NCBI GenBank assembly: GCA_030268105.1 | Contig: BSDZ01000004.1 | Location: 546,001 to 610,000, forward strand | DNA: 64,000 nucleotides | Direction: 5' to 3' | DNA from: Volvox africanus | Lineage: Eukaryota > Chlorophyta > Chlorophyceae > Chlamydomonadales > Volvocaceae | In this document: positions 12,037 through 24,921 of the stretch, one piece after another | Layout: each line of letters opens with the position of its first letter | How positions within the stretch are numbered: the stretch's first letter is position 1 | Made by a program: the position numbers and the translations under genes | The notes under the pieces: generated by a model | The model's input: the letters and a program-made list of their open reading frames with translations, nothing else | Databases searched by the model: none | What the model was told of the DNA's origin: nothing

Positions 12037-15000
12037 TCATTCCGAGTGGCCATCTGCGCCGGACGTGGAATGGCGCGACTTGGATTCTTCTTTTACCGAC
12101 AGACCGTACGACGGTACATCCGTGAAACTCCACAACCGCCTCAACTCCCCGCGCTGCACACCCACTAGTACGACAGCTCCCAGTGTTGCCGGTACGATGT
12201 ACAGCAGTGCTGGTTGTCCGAGTCCGGTAATGTCGTTTGCAATGAATGCGCCCACCAGTCCAAGTACATAGGCAAACATAACTGGCGTGAAGTACGTCCG
12301 TTGGTACAGCACTGCCTCCGAAACTGCCATGCGCGGCAGTTCCGGAGCCGACGGCGGTTCCCCTGGGGCCGGCACTGCTGGTAGCACCGTAGCGGCAGCG
12401 GTGCTGGCACAATCATTTTGCCCTGATGTTAAGGGCATCTTCGTGGACTGGGAAGTAGAGGTTGTGATGGTGCTAGAAACAGTTTCAGTGTCGGAAGGGG
12501 GATTTGAACCCGGGACTGCACGACCTGATGCAGAGAGGCCGAGGTTGGAACGGGCAGAACCCAGAGCGGCGGAGCCGCCAGCGCCGCCGCTAGCGGCTGC
12601 AGACACGCCGCGTAAAATAGACGCCCCAAGATTGGCTGCTGCCGCCGCTGTCGCTGCCGTACTGCCGTCCTCGCCGCTGCTGCCGCCACCATCTGCATTT
12701 GTACCGTCTAGGGATTGAGTCCGCTGGCGAGCCTCCTGGTCGGCGACTCTGTCATAGGCCACCTCGGCGGCCTCAGCGGTGGCGTCAGCAATCTGCCATT
12801 TGGCAGGGAAACGTAGGGAGGAGAATAGACGGGCAGTGCCACCCAGGGTACGCAGTGTTGAGAGGCGAATGCATCATGGGAAGAAAATCGACATGCGTGG
12901 CGGTCCATGGGCGGAGAGCCACAGCCAGAAGCAATCTGCTTCCACAAGGGCCATAACAATCGCTAGCGAAGCCAGAGAAGGGCGCTCTGCTGTTTGTTCC
13001 CTATCTGTTATCTGCTGGGGGAAATTACACTCTTAAATTCACAGCATCCCCTTGGTCAACAAGGAAATGCAACAAAGCTTAAAACCCATTAATCTGTTAA
13101 CTGCAATATCAGTCAAGACATGAAATTCGTTAATTGATTGTCGTACATTTAGTGTTGTGACTCATCTCAAAACGATCAGATGCTTTAAGATCCCCCACCA
13201 CCCAGCCTTCCTGACCCCGTCAAGACGGATAACCCCGACCTTTTTTCATTATTCAAGAATATGAGGGCGTCTCCCTCTATCGCGCGGCAGGGACCTGCGC
13301 CGCTCCGCCAGGTTCAAGAATGACAAACTATTTCCTAAAACAGTTTGGGGTAATCAGTTCGTACCTTACGGTCACGAAAATTTGAAAACCATTAAAGATA
13401 TATTAATTAAATCCGTTAATATTGCTTTTGAAGAAAATATAAAAATTAATCAAATTATTATTGGTTTAATTAAAGGGTAGTGGACCACTGGTGAGGTATT
13501 CCCCCCCCCCCCTACACACACACCATCTCCACCACCACCCATCCTCATCGCCACTCGGTAATAATCAAATAGTTATACTCATTAGTGTGGAAGTTTCCGA
13601 GCACCGACATACAACCTCATCGTCTGCCTCACCTGACGGCTGGTGGCCCCCGGCTCCAGTGCCGCCAAGGCAGAGCTGATCGCCTCTGCCGCCGCAACCG
13701 CCCGGGCACGCATATCCGTCGAACGAGAGGCGTCGTACCTGCATAATGTACATGCCGTACGTACACAACACGTAGGTCCGGTTTCCAGGCTGGCGGAAAG
13801 CCCGAACGTGGCATGACCGACAAACACAACCCCTCCCTTATAATTTTATTTGTTTAATAAAACTTAATTAACATCATAATCATATTACTATATGTTATAT
13901 AAGATTATATATTATTAATTGTAATATATTGATCGACAACTGGACGTCACAGATTTGTTTGCCGGGGACTCGGAAGGCATGTTGCCTGTCTTTTTTACCT
14001 ATTTTCCGTACAACAATCACGTCATCAACGTACAATTACGTCATTAACTGCATTAGGTGCATTTACGAATAACTTTTTCTGCATAACTCTAAATTACAGC
14101 ATCCATGGCAAACAACGGTTTGGATGAAATCGACTCACCGGAGTGCCAGGCAGGCTAGTAACCCGGGGATGGCAATGTCTCCGAGACCCAGCAACGAGAA
14201 AGGGAAGGCGGCAGCGGCGGCCTCTGCGGTGCTGCCGCCGCCGGGGATGCGAGGGAAGAGGATGCGGGTGGGTCCCGATATCATATCTGACGTGGCGACT
14301 GCGAGCATTACGTTATCACCCACAACCTGCCATGTCGGATGGTGGGACAGGTAGAAGGTGAATAGATAAATGTGTACGGAAAAGTGAAGGTGATGATTTT
14401 AATGATGATGACGATAGTTCTTACAAACTCTTAATGAAAGCCCAGCAGGAGGCTCACAGGGCCGCGCGATTGAGCGGTACAAAAAGAAGTGATGATAACA
14501 TGCAGGTGAGGACAGATAAGAGGTACGGAAAGTTACGAATGCCTGTGATGTGCAAGGATAAAAGCTAGGAGCTCAAACATGCGTTGCGAAACGTGCAGGA
14601 TTGAGTGAGAGACGACGAGTATTCGGTTGAAAGGCAAGCCAGCCGGTGGCGACCATTATAACAATGCAGATGACCTTGCCTGGATGAGATGACCCATGGG
14701 TCACCCGATTCCTCGTCCCTACCTTTGGAGATCCGAAAACCCAAAACACGTCGTACAGCAGGAGGCCCAGAAGCAGCAGACCCGCCGTACGGAAGCTCCT
14801 CGGACCGATCAGTTGCAGGATATCCGTGGCCACCAAAGTTGCGACGAAGTTGTTCAACGTGAAGCTGGTGTGACCGGACGCCAGCTCAGCAGTGGACAGT
14901 CCAAGCGCCAGTACGACCGCCAGGATGTCTGTAGGAGCCAGCTCTGCCTGCGGAGAGAGAGATGTTATTCCCGCGACCGTAGGGGCGTTGTACGAACAGT

Positions 15001-16507
15001 CCGGGAATGTCAACTTACAACAGAATCGGAGAGCTACTTATGGAGTAAATAAATAAATGTGTGTATATAAAGAGGCGAAGAAGAAAGTGTGGCTTACGAT
15101 AATAGTGCCTCCTTACAGTACTGAGTTTCCTCATAGCCAACTAACAATTTGTTTGGTTCCTTGGCGCCCTGGCCGGGCACCGGCATCGTATGGTTGGTTT
15201 GGTAGAAGGGATGTCAGTCGTTGCCCCTCTGACCGTCCAATGGAGAGCACTTGTGACACATCGTAATTAACCTTAGTGGCAAGAGAAGTGGCAAGAGAGG
15301 AAGTGTTGGGTCGCTAAGAAGTCGTGAAGGGTCGGGAGCTGCGCTGTGTGCCTCGCGTCACACCTCGTACCCGGGTGATGCTGGCGCCGTTCTCGTCGAG
15401 CAGCCAGCCATCGGGAAGGTCGAACTTAACACTCAGCTCACCCCACTGCCCGCCCACCTGCACATAATAACAAGGAAAGGATGGAAGCACGCATCACCAC
15501 CACCACCACCACCACCATCATCATCATCACCGCCATAGAACCGCTGCACGACAGACACACAAGGGAGTGAGATGCCGCTCGGCCCCCCGAGAGGGCGCAT
15601 CATTCAACCATCGGGCCCCGTCCTTAAACCTTCATCCCCCCTCAAACACCTCTCCTTCCCCCCCCCCAAACGCCATACCGTCGCCCGCAGTTCCGCAACC
15701 CCCCCCCGCCTGCCCGCCTCCCTGCCTGCCGTACGCTCCTACCTTCCTCAGTACGGGAAACGCTGCACCGCCTATGGCGAAGGTGCCCAGCATCCAGAAG
15801 TAAGCATTCCTGCACCAACAGAATCGCATTATAAGACATGCAGGTGAATACAAATATAACATCGCCCTTGAATCGGATATTTCACATATCAAAATGCAAA
15901 ATCGGACAGGCATGTGACTCACTCACACTTTCCGGCAAGAGAAGCGGACTTACAGAAAGGCCTTTACGTTAAAATCCGGCAGGTACTTGATGAGAAGGTA
16001 GAAGCCGAACAGACTGACAGACGCCAAAACGGGCGCCAGGATGCCCTGTAGGGGAAAGGGAAGGGAAGGTGGGGCACATGGAGGAAAATGTCTTGAGACA
16101 TATTTTAATTCTTTTCATTTCGAGCACCTTGAATTACCTAAAATTTAATTTTCCCATATTATGGTAAGGCCCAACAAGTACCTCCTTGATGGAGATCTGC
16201 TGTCGCTGCCGCGTCGTAAGGCCCCGGTGTGCTCCGATGTAGATGGTCACCAACGCCAGGCCCACAAAGTATGGTAGATCTGCCAGCTTGGTAGCGTGCA
16301 GCACGGGCAGGTTGCCAAGCGCCAACAGTATCACCAGGGAGCTGTACGCCCGTACGGCATCATCGCTCTCCTCCCACCGCCACGAATGGTCCTTCACGCC
16401 CTTGCCGCCGCTCACTATATTTGGAACATTTACAGCGGCAGCTTCCGCCACGGCCGAAACTATAGGCTGTTCGTTTCCAATCGCGACGGCTATAAAGGTG
16501 CCTACGT
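12037..16507 (-). CDS. SPP: Signal peptide peptidase (intramembrane aspartyl protease), 5' end incomplete
   Basis: This is a presenilin-type protease that cleaves leftover signal peptides and other type II segments in the ER membrane. Exons on the minus strand: 16507 or lower to 16182, 16045-15954, 15809-15743, 15457-15371, 14947-14723, 14326-14139, 13738-13633, 12792-12037 (stop TGA at 12037-12039). All phases agree. From the Val at 16451 it encodes about 596 residues. The catalytic motifs are intact: LLLYDVFWVFG (Asp ~238), LLGLGDIAIPG (Asp ~297) and QPALLYIVP (PAL, ~539-541). Nine-helix-like hydrophobic segments lie in family order. Plant SPPs are about 340-370 residues; here an insert of roughly 190-200 Ala/Ser/Gly-rich residues lies between the GxGD helix and the PAL helix. 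There is no in-frame ATG in the first exon seen, so a 5' exon is missing from the model. The C terminus has no KKXX signal. Confidence 0.88.
13229..13480 (+). other. AT-rich island with organelle-like open frame inside SPP intron 7
   Basis: Inside the 840-bp intron 12793-13632, the plus strand carries an AT-rich open frame (about 13320-13480). Its product is rich in Lys, Ile and Asn (for example TIKDILIKSVNIAFEENIK). Base and codon use is unlike nuclear exons here and resembles organelle DNA. It may be a nuclear insertion of chloroplast or mitochondrial sequence; I do not recognise the protein. Confidence 0.35.
14400..14490 (-). repeat. Dispersed repeat fragment, third copy
   Basis: This copy shares AGGAGGCTCA.AGGGCC.CGCGA and TTACAAACTCTTAA with the repeat at 8280-8385. 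It lies in an SPP intron, also next to GATGAT-type simple sequence. Confidence 0.4.
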
Positions 16508-16649
16508 CTGCGTGTACGACAAAACCCGGATTGCGGGGTTATCGTTGCTCCGGAGATCTTTACATTGTGTCTACATCACTTACTACTAGAGACTAGAAGG
16601 GTATGCTAAGTTCATTTGGTTAGTTACTCTGTTAATTGCTTATCTTCCA

Positions 16650-17690
16650 CTAAAACAAAACAAGGTATGAGGTCCTGATTCGACCTTGGGAACCCAGATG
16701 GGGAATGGGAAGGATAAGGAGGAATGTCTGAGCCAACGGGGTGGGGTAGGGGAGTGGGACGCAGGCCTCAAATGCAGCATGCCACCACCGTTGGGGGCCA
16801 GAGGGGCCGGAGCTGGATTTCCGTACAGCTAGATACAAACACAGTCTTCCCCCTCAGCAGCGGTGTTTGAACCCATTCCACGTCGGCACGTCTTCGAAGT
16901 GAAGCGAACCCGGCTTAACTTTGAGGACTAGAAGAGCATGGAGCAAATAGTCGTTTGGGGTCGGGGGTTTGCCTCCTGAATGGATTAGGCCTCATACCAA
17001 GAGATGCACATTGGGTTCATCTCACTACGTGTAACTCCGTACGGAATGATGATACCAGGGTCGGGTTAGGGCTGTACAGTACCGAACGCCACAGGGGTGT
17101 GAAGAAAGGTAGTGGGAATGGATGTAAGAGAAGCCCCGCCCATATGTCCCAAAGCATACCTTTGTTGCTGGAAGCGCCATCCTTTAGAGATGATTTGATC
17201 GAGGAAAACATTCGAAGCACTTCTGAGCCTTGATTGGGTCGTGCGATGGTTGTTCCCCGTGAGAAACTGTAAGCTTTACGGCCGATCATAACTGGCGATG
17301 CCATAGCGAGGTCTGAGAAAGTAGGAAAACAACGATTGCGACATGTGGAGTGGGTTAGAGGTTGTAACATTCGTATGAGCGGCAATGTGCAAGTATAGGC
17401 AAGGTCAGCGTTCGGGTGTCACGGGCTTGGCGCACAGGACATTGGGATAATGATCACTCAGATTTGTGAAGTGGTAAAAACTAGTTGCTGTGCCTTGGGC
17501 AAGACTACCGGAACATTGCTCGGGCACATTGCACTGTGAATTTGTCGTACAGGCTCAACGACCTCAGGAAAGTTGCCATCACACGTTTACATCAAGTTAT
17601 ATGATAATTTCATGGTGCTTCAATATACATAGGGGACCGTTTCGTTCGATTTGCAAAATACGTATTTTGTCCTCCTCTTATAAACGGTAC
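16650..17690. other. Divergent upstream region between SPP and the RCC1-repeat gene
   Basis: About 1 kb separates two genes pointing away from each other. It must hold the missing SPP 5' exon and both promoters. A TATA-like TTATAAAC lies near 17679, about 20 bp before the RCC1 gene ATG. No other coding exon is convincing. Confidence 0.4.
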
Positions 17691-17696
17691 AAAGTA

Positions 17697-20600
17697 ATGC
17701 TTTCAAGCTCTCTGTCGGCTTGCCAGTCGCTGACATCAAATTTGATATCAGCGACGTGTGCACCCGTTGTTTCGCGTGGACTTGCGGTTCTTTCATGGTA
17801 AATGTGCCTCATCGTAGGAGTGTTTCGATTTTCTGAAGGATACGATCATAAATATGTTAATGATTTCGAACTTGTCCTAGTTACCCTATGATGAGACGAC
17901 GTGCAGGGTAAACCCTAATCCCGTAACTTGGTGTCGCGTCGCCAAATTGTTTTTGTGAAGGGGTCGTAATGTTGAAGGGCAATGCGGTGTGGAGTCTTCG
18001 CTGCTGGTATTGAGGCCCACGCCAATTCTTGAGCTGCACGATGCTGCTGTCACCGAAATCGTCGCTGGCAAGCTGAACAGCGGCGCGGTTACAGAGCATG
18101 GAGAGGCATGGACATGGGGAGACGGTAAGAGCGGAAAGCTTGGCCATGGAACAGCAGAGCACGTCGCGGCGCCGCACAGAGTGAGTTCCGGTACGCCCCT
18201 GATTTGAGTTAAGCAAATCTTTGTTCCTTCCTGACCTCCTTGGGCTTTTTAGCCCATCCAGCGAAGATCTTGCCAAATTTACACCAGCTCCCGTCAATAA
18301 CCGCATGTCAGGCTCTCTTTCCCCTTTTATTCTTTCTCACAAGCACAGTCTTTATATATCCCACCACCATTATTATACATATGTATCAATGCCTCCATTC
18401 TACCAGCCTGCCTAATGCCTGGCTTTATCGTTCACAAAGCGTGCACCCAATCCAAATCCCACCACTGGTTGTCGTCCTGTAATTCCCACTACCGCATAAA
18501 ACTACTCATCTGGGACGAGCACGTTTTGCACGTCGCAAACCACATGACCCACATCACCCGCATGGGACCGCCCTCATCCCCACCTGCCGGCTCCCTGAAG
18601 GTGGAGAGCTTGGTGGGCCGGGCATCTGTACGGCAGATGGCCCTGGGCGACAGCCATACCTTGTTTGTAGACCGCAGTGGAGGGTTGTGGTCGTGTGGCG
18701 AGAACAAGGAGGGGCAGTGTGGCCTAGGGACTCCCCTGGAAGTTATCGCATCACAGCATCGGCGAGCCTATTATGATACCTTCCGAGCACTCCGGGAGAC
18801 CATCTCCGCGGTGAGAAGACCGCTAAGCGAAGGGACGCCTTTGGGAAAGGCGGCGCCTTGCCCCTCGTCGTACTCATCCCCTACCTGTTCGGCCTGCGCA
18901 GGAGCCTCGTGCAAGTCCTGAGCAGAAGGCCCGGCATGCCATCCACTCGTTAATGGGAGCTCCAGGGAACGGGTCACCCGCCCACCATACGCATTCACCG
19001 TACAGCCATGGCGGCAGTGCCGTACATCAGCACCAATGGGGCTCAGACAGGTACAGATCATTGTGATGGACATCCTTGTATTTTCGCGGCGTAGGGCTGA
19101 TGGGCAGCAGAGATGCACTGGAAGGGACGCGGTATTTAGTATTTTATCTTATTCTGTATCTGCCGGGCAGCGGGCGCTAGTGCGTGATAAGGCTGTACAT
19201 TCGCAAACCCACTGGGGTGCAGGAATCATGATAGCGCAGCAGGAGGGGAAATTATGAAGGGGAATAACGACCACAAGCATCTCCATTCTTTGCATTTTGT
19301 TTGGTATTCAGGGCGGCGTCTGGCAGCTGGAAGTCCTTGACGCTCGCTCGCGGGGGTGGCGCCGGGGCGCCAGCCGGCGCTGGTGCTGGCAGCAGCAGCG
19401 GCAGCCCAGGCGTGGTATCGGCTTCTTGCGCGCGCTCTGCCCTTACCTTCAGCGGACTGGACTTTGAAGGGGCTTTTGGGGCTAGTGGCATCCAACCCGG
19501 CCAGCAACCCACGCCGCTGAGGATCGGCCGCGACCAGCACCCGCTGTGGGCGGCGGTGACGACGGCAAGAGAAGGCGGGTCAGGGCCAGTGAAGGGGGGC
19601 GCCGGGCGGTGAGAACGACTGCGGTTCCGTGCTGGGAGTGCTGGGCCCGCTCCTTAACAGGACGCGTCCGCTGTTATTTGTTAGAGGCCGCCTCACCGCA
19701 GCTGACCCCAAAAGTCCCCATAGAACTTGACCTTACCAAACCCTAGCATCAATACACCCAAGCGGGCGGAGGGCAGCGTGTTAGCGCCTAATCCCCATTT
19801 CGCGTCCATCAGCTGTTTGTCGTGCACCATCCCCGAGGCCCCTCCCCGCACGCCCCTCCCTGTTCAGAGGACAGCTCCATGCGGGTGGTGCTGCCCAGCG
19901 GCTTGGAGAGCGAGGTGGTAGTGGGGGTGGCTGCGAGCAAGTACTTCTCCGCAGCGCTGACAGCGGCGGGAGAGGTGTGGACCTTTGGCGCCTGCTATAA
20001 CGGCTCACTGGGCTCGGACAGCAGCTGGAGCACTTCGGCTCAGGTATGTCACCTGCGTGACTTGAAAGGGCGCCGACAGCTATCGGCCGGTTGGCATGAC
20101 GTTTTGTTCGCTGATGATAATGATCAACGCATGAGGGAGGGCACTTCGTTGAGGTTTTAGTTTCCACGTACTGGAAGTACGGCACGGGTTTTCATCCAAG
20201 GATAGGCAAAGAGGATGGGCATCCCGGTACGTGGGACAATCGCCCATAGGATCCTAATCAGGTTACTTAAAAAAAGGCTGATCAAAATGGTAACGAGGGA
20301 GTCATACAAATTTTATTGAAAATTTTAATGCATTGGAGTAAGCTATAATATAATTTCTTTTCAAAAATAAATAAATTCATTTTATTGTAATCTTTCAAAT
20401 ATTGACGGTTTTGCAGAAGGTTTCTGGCTCCCTTGCCGCCGCCCTGGAGGACGAGGGCGCCGTCAGACGGATCGTGTCTGGCGGCAGCTTCTGCGCTGCA
20501 CTCACTGAAAAGGGCCGTGTCGTACTCTGGGGCAAGGTCCCAGGTAGCGAAACGGAGGGCTCACTCGGCGGTACCGATGCGGCCGCCGCCGGTGGCGGTA

Positions 20601-21876
20601 GTTGCAGCACCAACGGTGGCGGCGGCAGCGGAGCCGATGGCACTGGCGGCTGCGCTCTAGGGCTAACCAACCAAGGCGTAGACGTGGTGCAAGGTAAGAG
20701 ACGCTACTGTAGAGCGCGGTCGGAGGCTACGGGCGATAAGGTGGAGGAAGGAGAGGGCGGATGTGCAAACACAGGCACGTGTGTGACTGCCCATTCCTGG
20801 TCGGTAATGTGTGTGTCAGGGGGCCTCGCCCACATTCACATAGCTTTGAAGAGCACCGCTGTCAGACCGGGTCGTTTTTGGCTCCGTTGTCATGACGTTT
20901 TGGGTTTTAGAGTTGTCACGTTGTATGTGACGTCTGCAGACACATCATCCTATGATGCAAAAGATGAGTAGCAGGGGACGGTGGGATGGAGGGACAGGGA
21001 GGGGTATGGAGGGCTACCTTCCCCGGGTGCGGGTGCGGGTGCGAGCGCGAAATGCGGAGTTGTGAATGGGCGGTATGTTGCGGTCTCGCGTGCAGGTGGC
21101 CGGCTGGTCGTGGGCGTGGTCCCCAGGCTGCCGCCGATTGCCTACATCGCTGCCGGGCTGCAGCACCTCTTGATGTCAGATGGCCAAAGGGTCTGGGTGG
21201 TGGGCCGCACTCTCGACGCTTCCGGCACCGTTACGTCAACAGCGCCGTGGCGGCGGCCCCACCTGGTGCTGACGCTGCCCGCTGGCGACGCTGTACGGCA
21301 GCTAGTGGCAGGCGCGCACAGCTCCGGAGTGGTATCCGAGAGGGGAGAGGTGTGGGTATGGGGCCGGGTGCTAGACCGCCACCATGCAGATAGTGTCTCA
21401 CGGCGGCACCCGAACTTGGCATACGACGGGTGGTACGGCACCGGTGACGTCGCCGGCAGCAACTGGCCAGTGCCGCCGCTGTTGAAGGACGACGTGCGGT
21501 GGAACTGGGCGGGCTTTGGCGGCCGGGAGCCGGCGCGATTAGACGGGCTCGGCGGGAGGGTGAAGGTGAGTGTATCCCACTATACAGGGAGGTAGAAAAG
21601 GGGGGTGGCATCTTCCATCTGTGTGGACCATCGGCATGGGCAAGGTGAGGGTGGCCCAAGGGTGGAGACCTGGGTGTAAAGTGTGTTTTGGAAGGAGAAT
21701 GGGCAGCGCGTGTTGGAGATGGACTTCACATCGTCTGCTGCCCCTACACAGTCGGAGATGTAAACGTCCCGTTCAGCATATCGCCCTCGGGCTACTTCCA
21801 GCCCTCCACGGATATGCATGTGTCCTTGCAGGCACTCGCGCTGGGCGGTTGGCACGCGATGGCTTTGGTGGAGTAA
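17697..21876 (+). CDS. RCC1-repeat (beta-propeller) protein
   Basis: Nine exons: 17697-17797, 17961-18180, 18601-18810, 18902-19050, 19312-19555, 19870-20043, 20417-20693, 21096-21565, 21832-21876. All junction phases agree, giving 629 residues from the ATG at 17697 to TAA at 21874-21876. The RCC1 repeats form propeller blades and are recognisable by GRNVEGQCGV, GEAWTWGDGKSGKLGHG, MALGDSHTLF, LWSCGENKEGQCGLG, VAASKYFSAALT, VWTFG and LVAGAHSSGVV...VWVWG. The final short exon ends ALGGWHAMALVE. Some blades are separated by Gly/Ala-rich inserts, so the propeller is irregular. RCC1 folds serve as Ran exchange factors, E3 ligase adaptors or light-signalling scaffolds; nothing here fixes which. The N terminus (MLSSSLSACQS) could be an organelle-targeting peptide. 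The first exon overlaps a near-perfect 30-bp palindrome. Confidence 0.82.
17726..17755. repeat. Near-perfect 30-bp palindrome
   Basis: GTCGCTGACATCAAA is followed immediately by its inverse TTTGATATCAGCGAC, with 14 of 15 pairs matching. It lies inside the first coding exon of the RCC1-repeat gene. It could be a dyad protein-binding site or an RNA hairpin near the start codon. Confidence 0.8.
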
Positions 21877-21899
21877 CTCCCTGAGGCTATGTATCATTA

Positions 21900-24800
21900 C
21901 AGCGCAGCAAAAGAAGGCGGACTGCACACTGCTACCTGTTGCGATAGTATAGTTGCACCATCGCAGTCAGATGGGGGGCAGGTGGTGCTGCGTGTGATGC
22001 GGCGCGGGTGGGGTAGTGTGATTAGTCGTGTGATTATGGCGTGTACATGCCTCTTTCCACTTGGCGTGCTCAGCGTGGGATGTTGAATCAGTCGTCTTGG
22101 GTTTCATCGCGCAACGTGGCGCGGGAGAGCCTTAAAGGACGTGAGCTAAAAGGCGCAATACACCACTTCCTTACTGTCTCCTCCCCTTGGAATGGGTGGG
22201 GGAGGGAAAAAGGGAGGGGAGGGTAAGCGAGGTGGGGTAAGTGACGCCCACTGTGATATGTACTCCCGGCGCAAGGTGACGGCCGTCAAGTTATATACTG
22301 AAATGTGATTAAAAGCGAGGTATGGGACAGTGATTAGGTGGAGCTAACGAATCAAGCAACTCACTCGTATTTCGATTCGGAGCTTAGTGCCAGTGATTTT
22401 TGGAAAATGTATGTACCAGTGCAGGTATGTGTTTGTGTGTGTGTGCGTGTGATTAGATGAATAGGTCGTGGAGGCGGAGCGTCCGGGCTGAAGTACTGAG
22501 AGTATGGGAAGCTATGGTGTGCGTGTGTGTGTATACACAATCCCCGTGAATTCAAAGCACGTCGTCTTCCCCTCCATGGGGAGGCGCACAAAGGCAGTGT
22601 TTGTGTCTGTACGATGAAATGGCGACACGGGGCTTTGTGGCGCTTAGGCTCACTGCTGGCATTACGCGCGTGTACATGTATGTATGTTTTCCGACGGCAT
22701 GCCTGATCCCATATCACATGGTAGTGCGGAAGTGATATTCAGTGTATTCCGGTGCCAGTATATGGCGGTGTACGGTGAGGAGGTTTCGGATCAACCTATG
22801 AGGGGCCCCCGGCTTTCGTCAATGCGGACACATTTCGCGCATTTCGCGTCCACGTTCGTACAATACAGGGGCGCGGTTCCCTGTACATACGACTTGCAAG
22901 AAGGATGTGGGATATAAGGTGTAAGGGAGGATGCGGAGCGCATAGTCCAGCCCTTGCCCTGATGATGATGATGATAATGATGATGGGACCGGTTTTTGCA
23001 GCCCATGGTGATCTACGGCCGTTGGTTGGGCCGTTTTTCTCGTTTCCTGGGCCCCAGGATGGGATATTGGAACGTCTGCGTTGTGGATGCTGACGCGGCC
23101 AAAAGCGACAAAAATAATATTTATATGAAAATGGTGATATGACATCAGCCATGGAAAGTATTTAGTACGGGTTCCTAGTCGTGCGGTGCTCAGCAGCCCT
23201 CTCAAGATGAGTCTTGGGCCCGAAGAGGGAGCGCACACGGGGATCTGTTGTCCGAGTCCATGCCCCGTCCCGTCCCCAGTCCTACCAGTGCAGCTGCATC
23301 CGGCTGTACTCGCGTCCCTGCACCTTACACCACACCATGTGCCGTGTGGTGTTACGGCGTGTTCACATTTTGCAAACCTGTGCCATGATACGTCGACATG
23401 GGGCACTTGCAGGGCTTTCCTGCGGGGGAAGCCTGCGTTCCCGAAGGCGTTTTTTTTGTGCGGGGACGGCAGTTGTGGCTTTCCTGACATGTGCAACTTT
23501 TCTCTCTTCGCAACTACCCGCTTCTGACGGTCAGATGAGATCGGATGTGATATCCATGTGCCGCTTATTGATGCAGGGTTTTAGATTTGCATGCGCGATC
23601 TGACTCGCTGCTGTGACTCTCAGCCCCAGTCGTCTCCATGCCCCAGCCTGCATCATTCATTGATGCGGCGAAAGGACTGGAGACATTCCTAAACAACCAA
23701 GATTAACAAATACAATAAAAACCGGCGCTCCAAACTGAAATAGGCGGTGATACCGGGGGATGGGATATGACGGGTGGCGGAGCTGTGTTGAATTTATAGG
23801 GGGACGGGGGTTAAATGCCTTGGCTGGCAGAGCTGTTATTAGCAATAAAAGAATATCCTTAAAGTGGCCTTACCGCAGCCAGCGTACTGCACACATAATA
23901 TTTGCTAAGGAGTGCTATTGTCAAGTTGTCTGAACACATGCCAGTTGGCAGGTCCTGAACACACGTGACGTGTCAAGTTATCCATTCCGGTTTGCGACAC
24001 GGGGATCAAACATCCTGCGTCTGGGAGCCATCAATAGCTCACGACCAAAGTGGGCAGGCCGCTGGTCCCTCCCTTCGGTAGCACCGGATGCCTGAGCCCA
24101 GGACGTTCTTTGCCCTATGCTGTACTTTAAACGGCATATACACGTGCACATACGTGCATATACACACACATCACAAGGACGTGGACGTTGCTGCCTTCTC
24201 CCTCCTCACCTTCGACTGTGGAATCGCTCTTCTTCCAGCGTCAGCCAACATGGAGTGGGCCATCCCCTTCGCCTGCATCCCCAAACCCTGACGGGGAGCC
24301 TACCCTCCCAAGGGCTTTCCCAAATTCCCAATTGTTATCCCTACCCGTCTTGGGAGAGACAGATAGACGGAGATAGGTCCCCAAAGCCCTGTTCCACGTT
24401 TGATTCTGGCAAGCCATGCACCCTCCTTCCCCATCCCACGTGCTAGAGTATGTGTCTTTTCCTACAACTGCTTATCGCGTCGGAGGAGGTGAAGAGCAGG
24501 CACTCGTCTTCTGCAACCCTGGGGTAAAGAGTCCGACACCTGAAAAAATGCAAGGTACCGGTAAGCCTACATGCCAGTGCACGTCCCCGCGCCCCCTAAA
24601 TCCGCCATGCCCCCCGACAGCATCCGCGCCCCGTGCCCACAAACACATACGCGTACATGCATGTACACACCACATCCGATGGGCACCTAGGAGATGTCCT
24701 AGTCTGTGAAAAAACACGTCGTACGACACTACGGCCCTATGTACGAAGCCTCCCGAGAGAGGCCTGTGCGACTATTGGATTGTGAGAGCGCAGGCCCGAT

Positions 24801-24900
24801 ATACTGTGTGAGAGAAAGTATAGGTGGGTGTGCAGATGCCTCTTCCCACTAGTACAGTAAATAGGCACTCGCAACTTGCACATTCCGCAAGCTATAGCCT
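21900..24900. other. Convergent intergenic region between RCC1-repeat gene and RSP14
   Basis: About 3 kb between the ends of two converging genes. It should hold both 3' untranslated regions. I see only spurious frames, GT-rich tracts near 22.43 kb, a GATGAT tract near 22.96 kb and no coding exon I would defend. Confidence 0.5.
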
Positions 24901-24921
24901 CTCGCCGCCCCCTGTCACTTG

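Noticed and set aside
12485..12520. B-box/T-arm-like word (GGTTCAAATCC on the minus strand)
   Set aside because: It lies within the last coding exon of the signal peptide peptidase and has no surrounding cloverleaf.
22819..23496. 225-codon minus-strand open frame
   Set aside because: It has no recognisable domain, contains simple-sequence poly-Ile/Ser, and lies in the convergent intergenic region.
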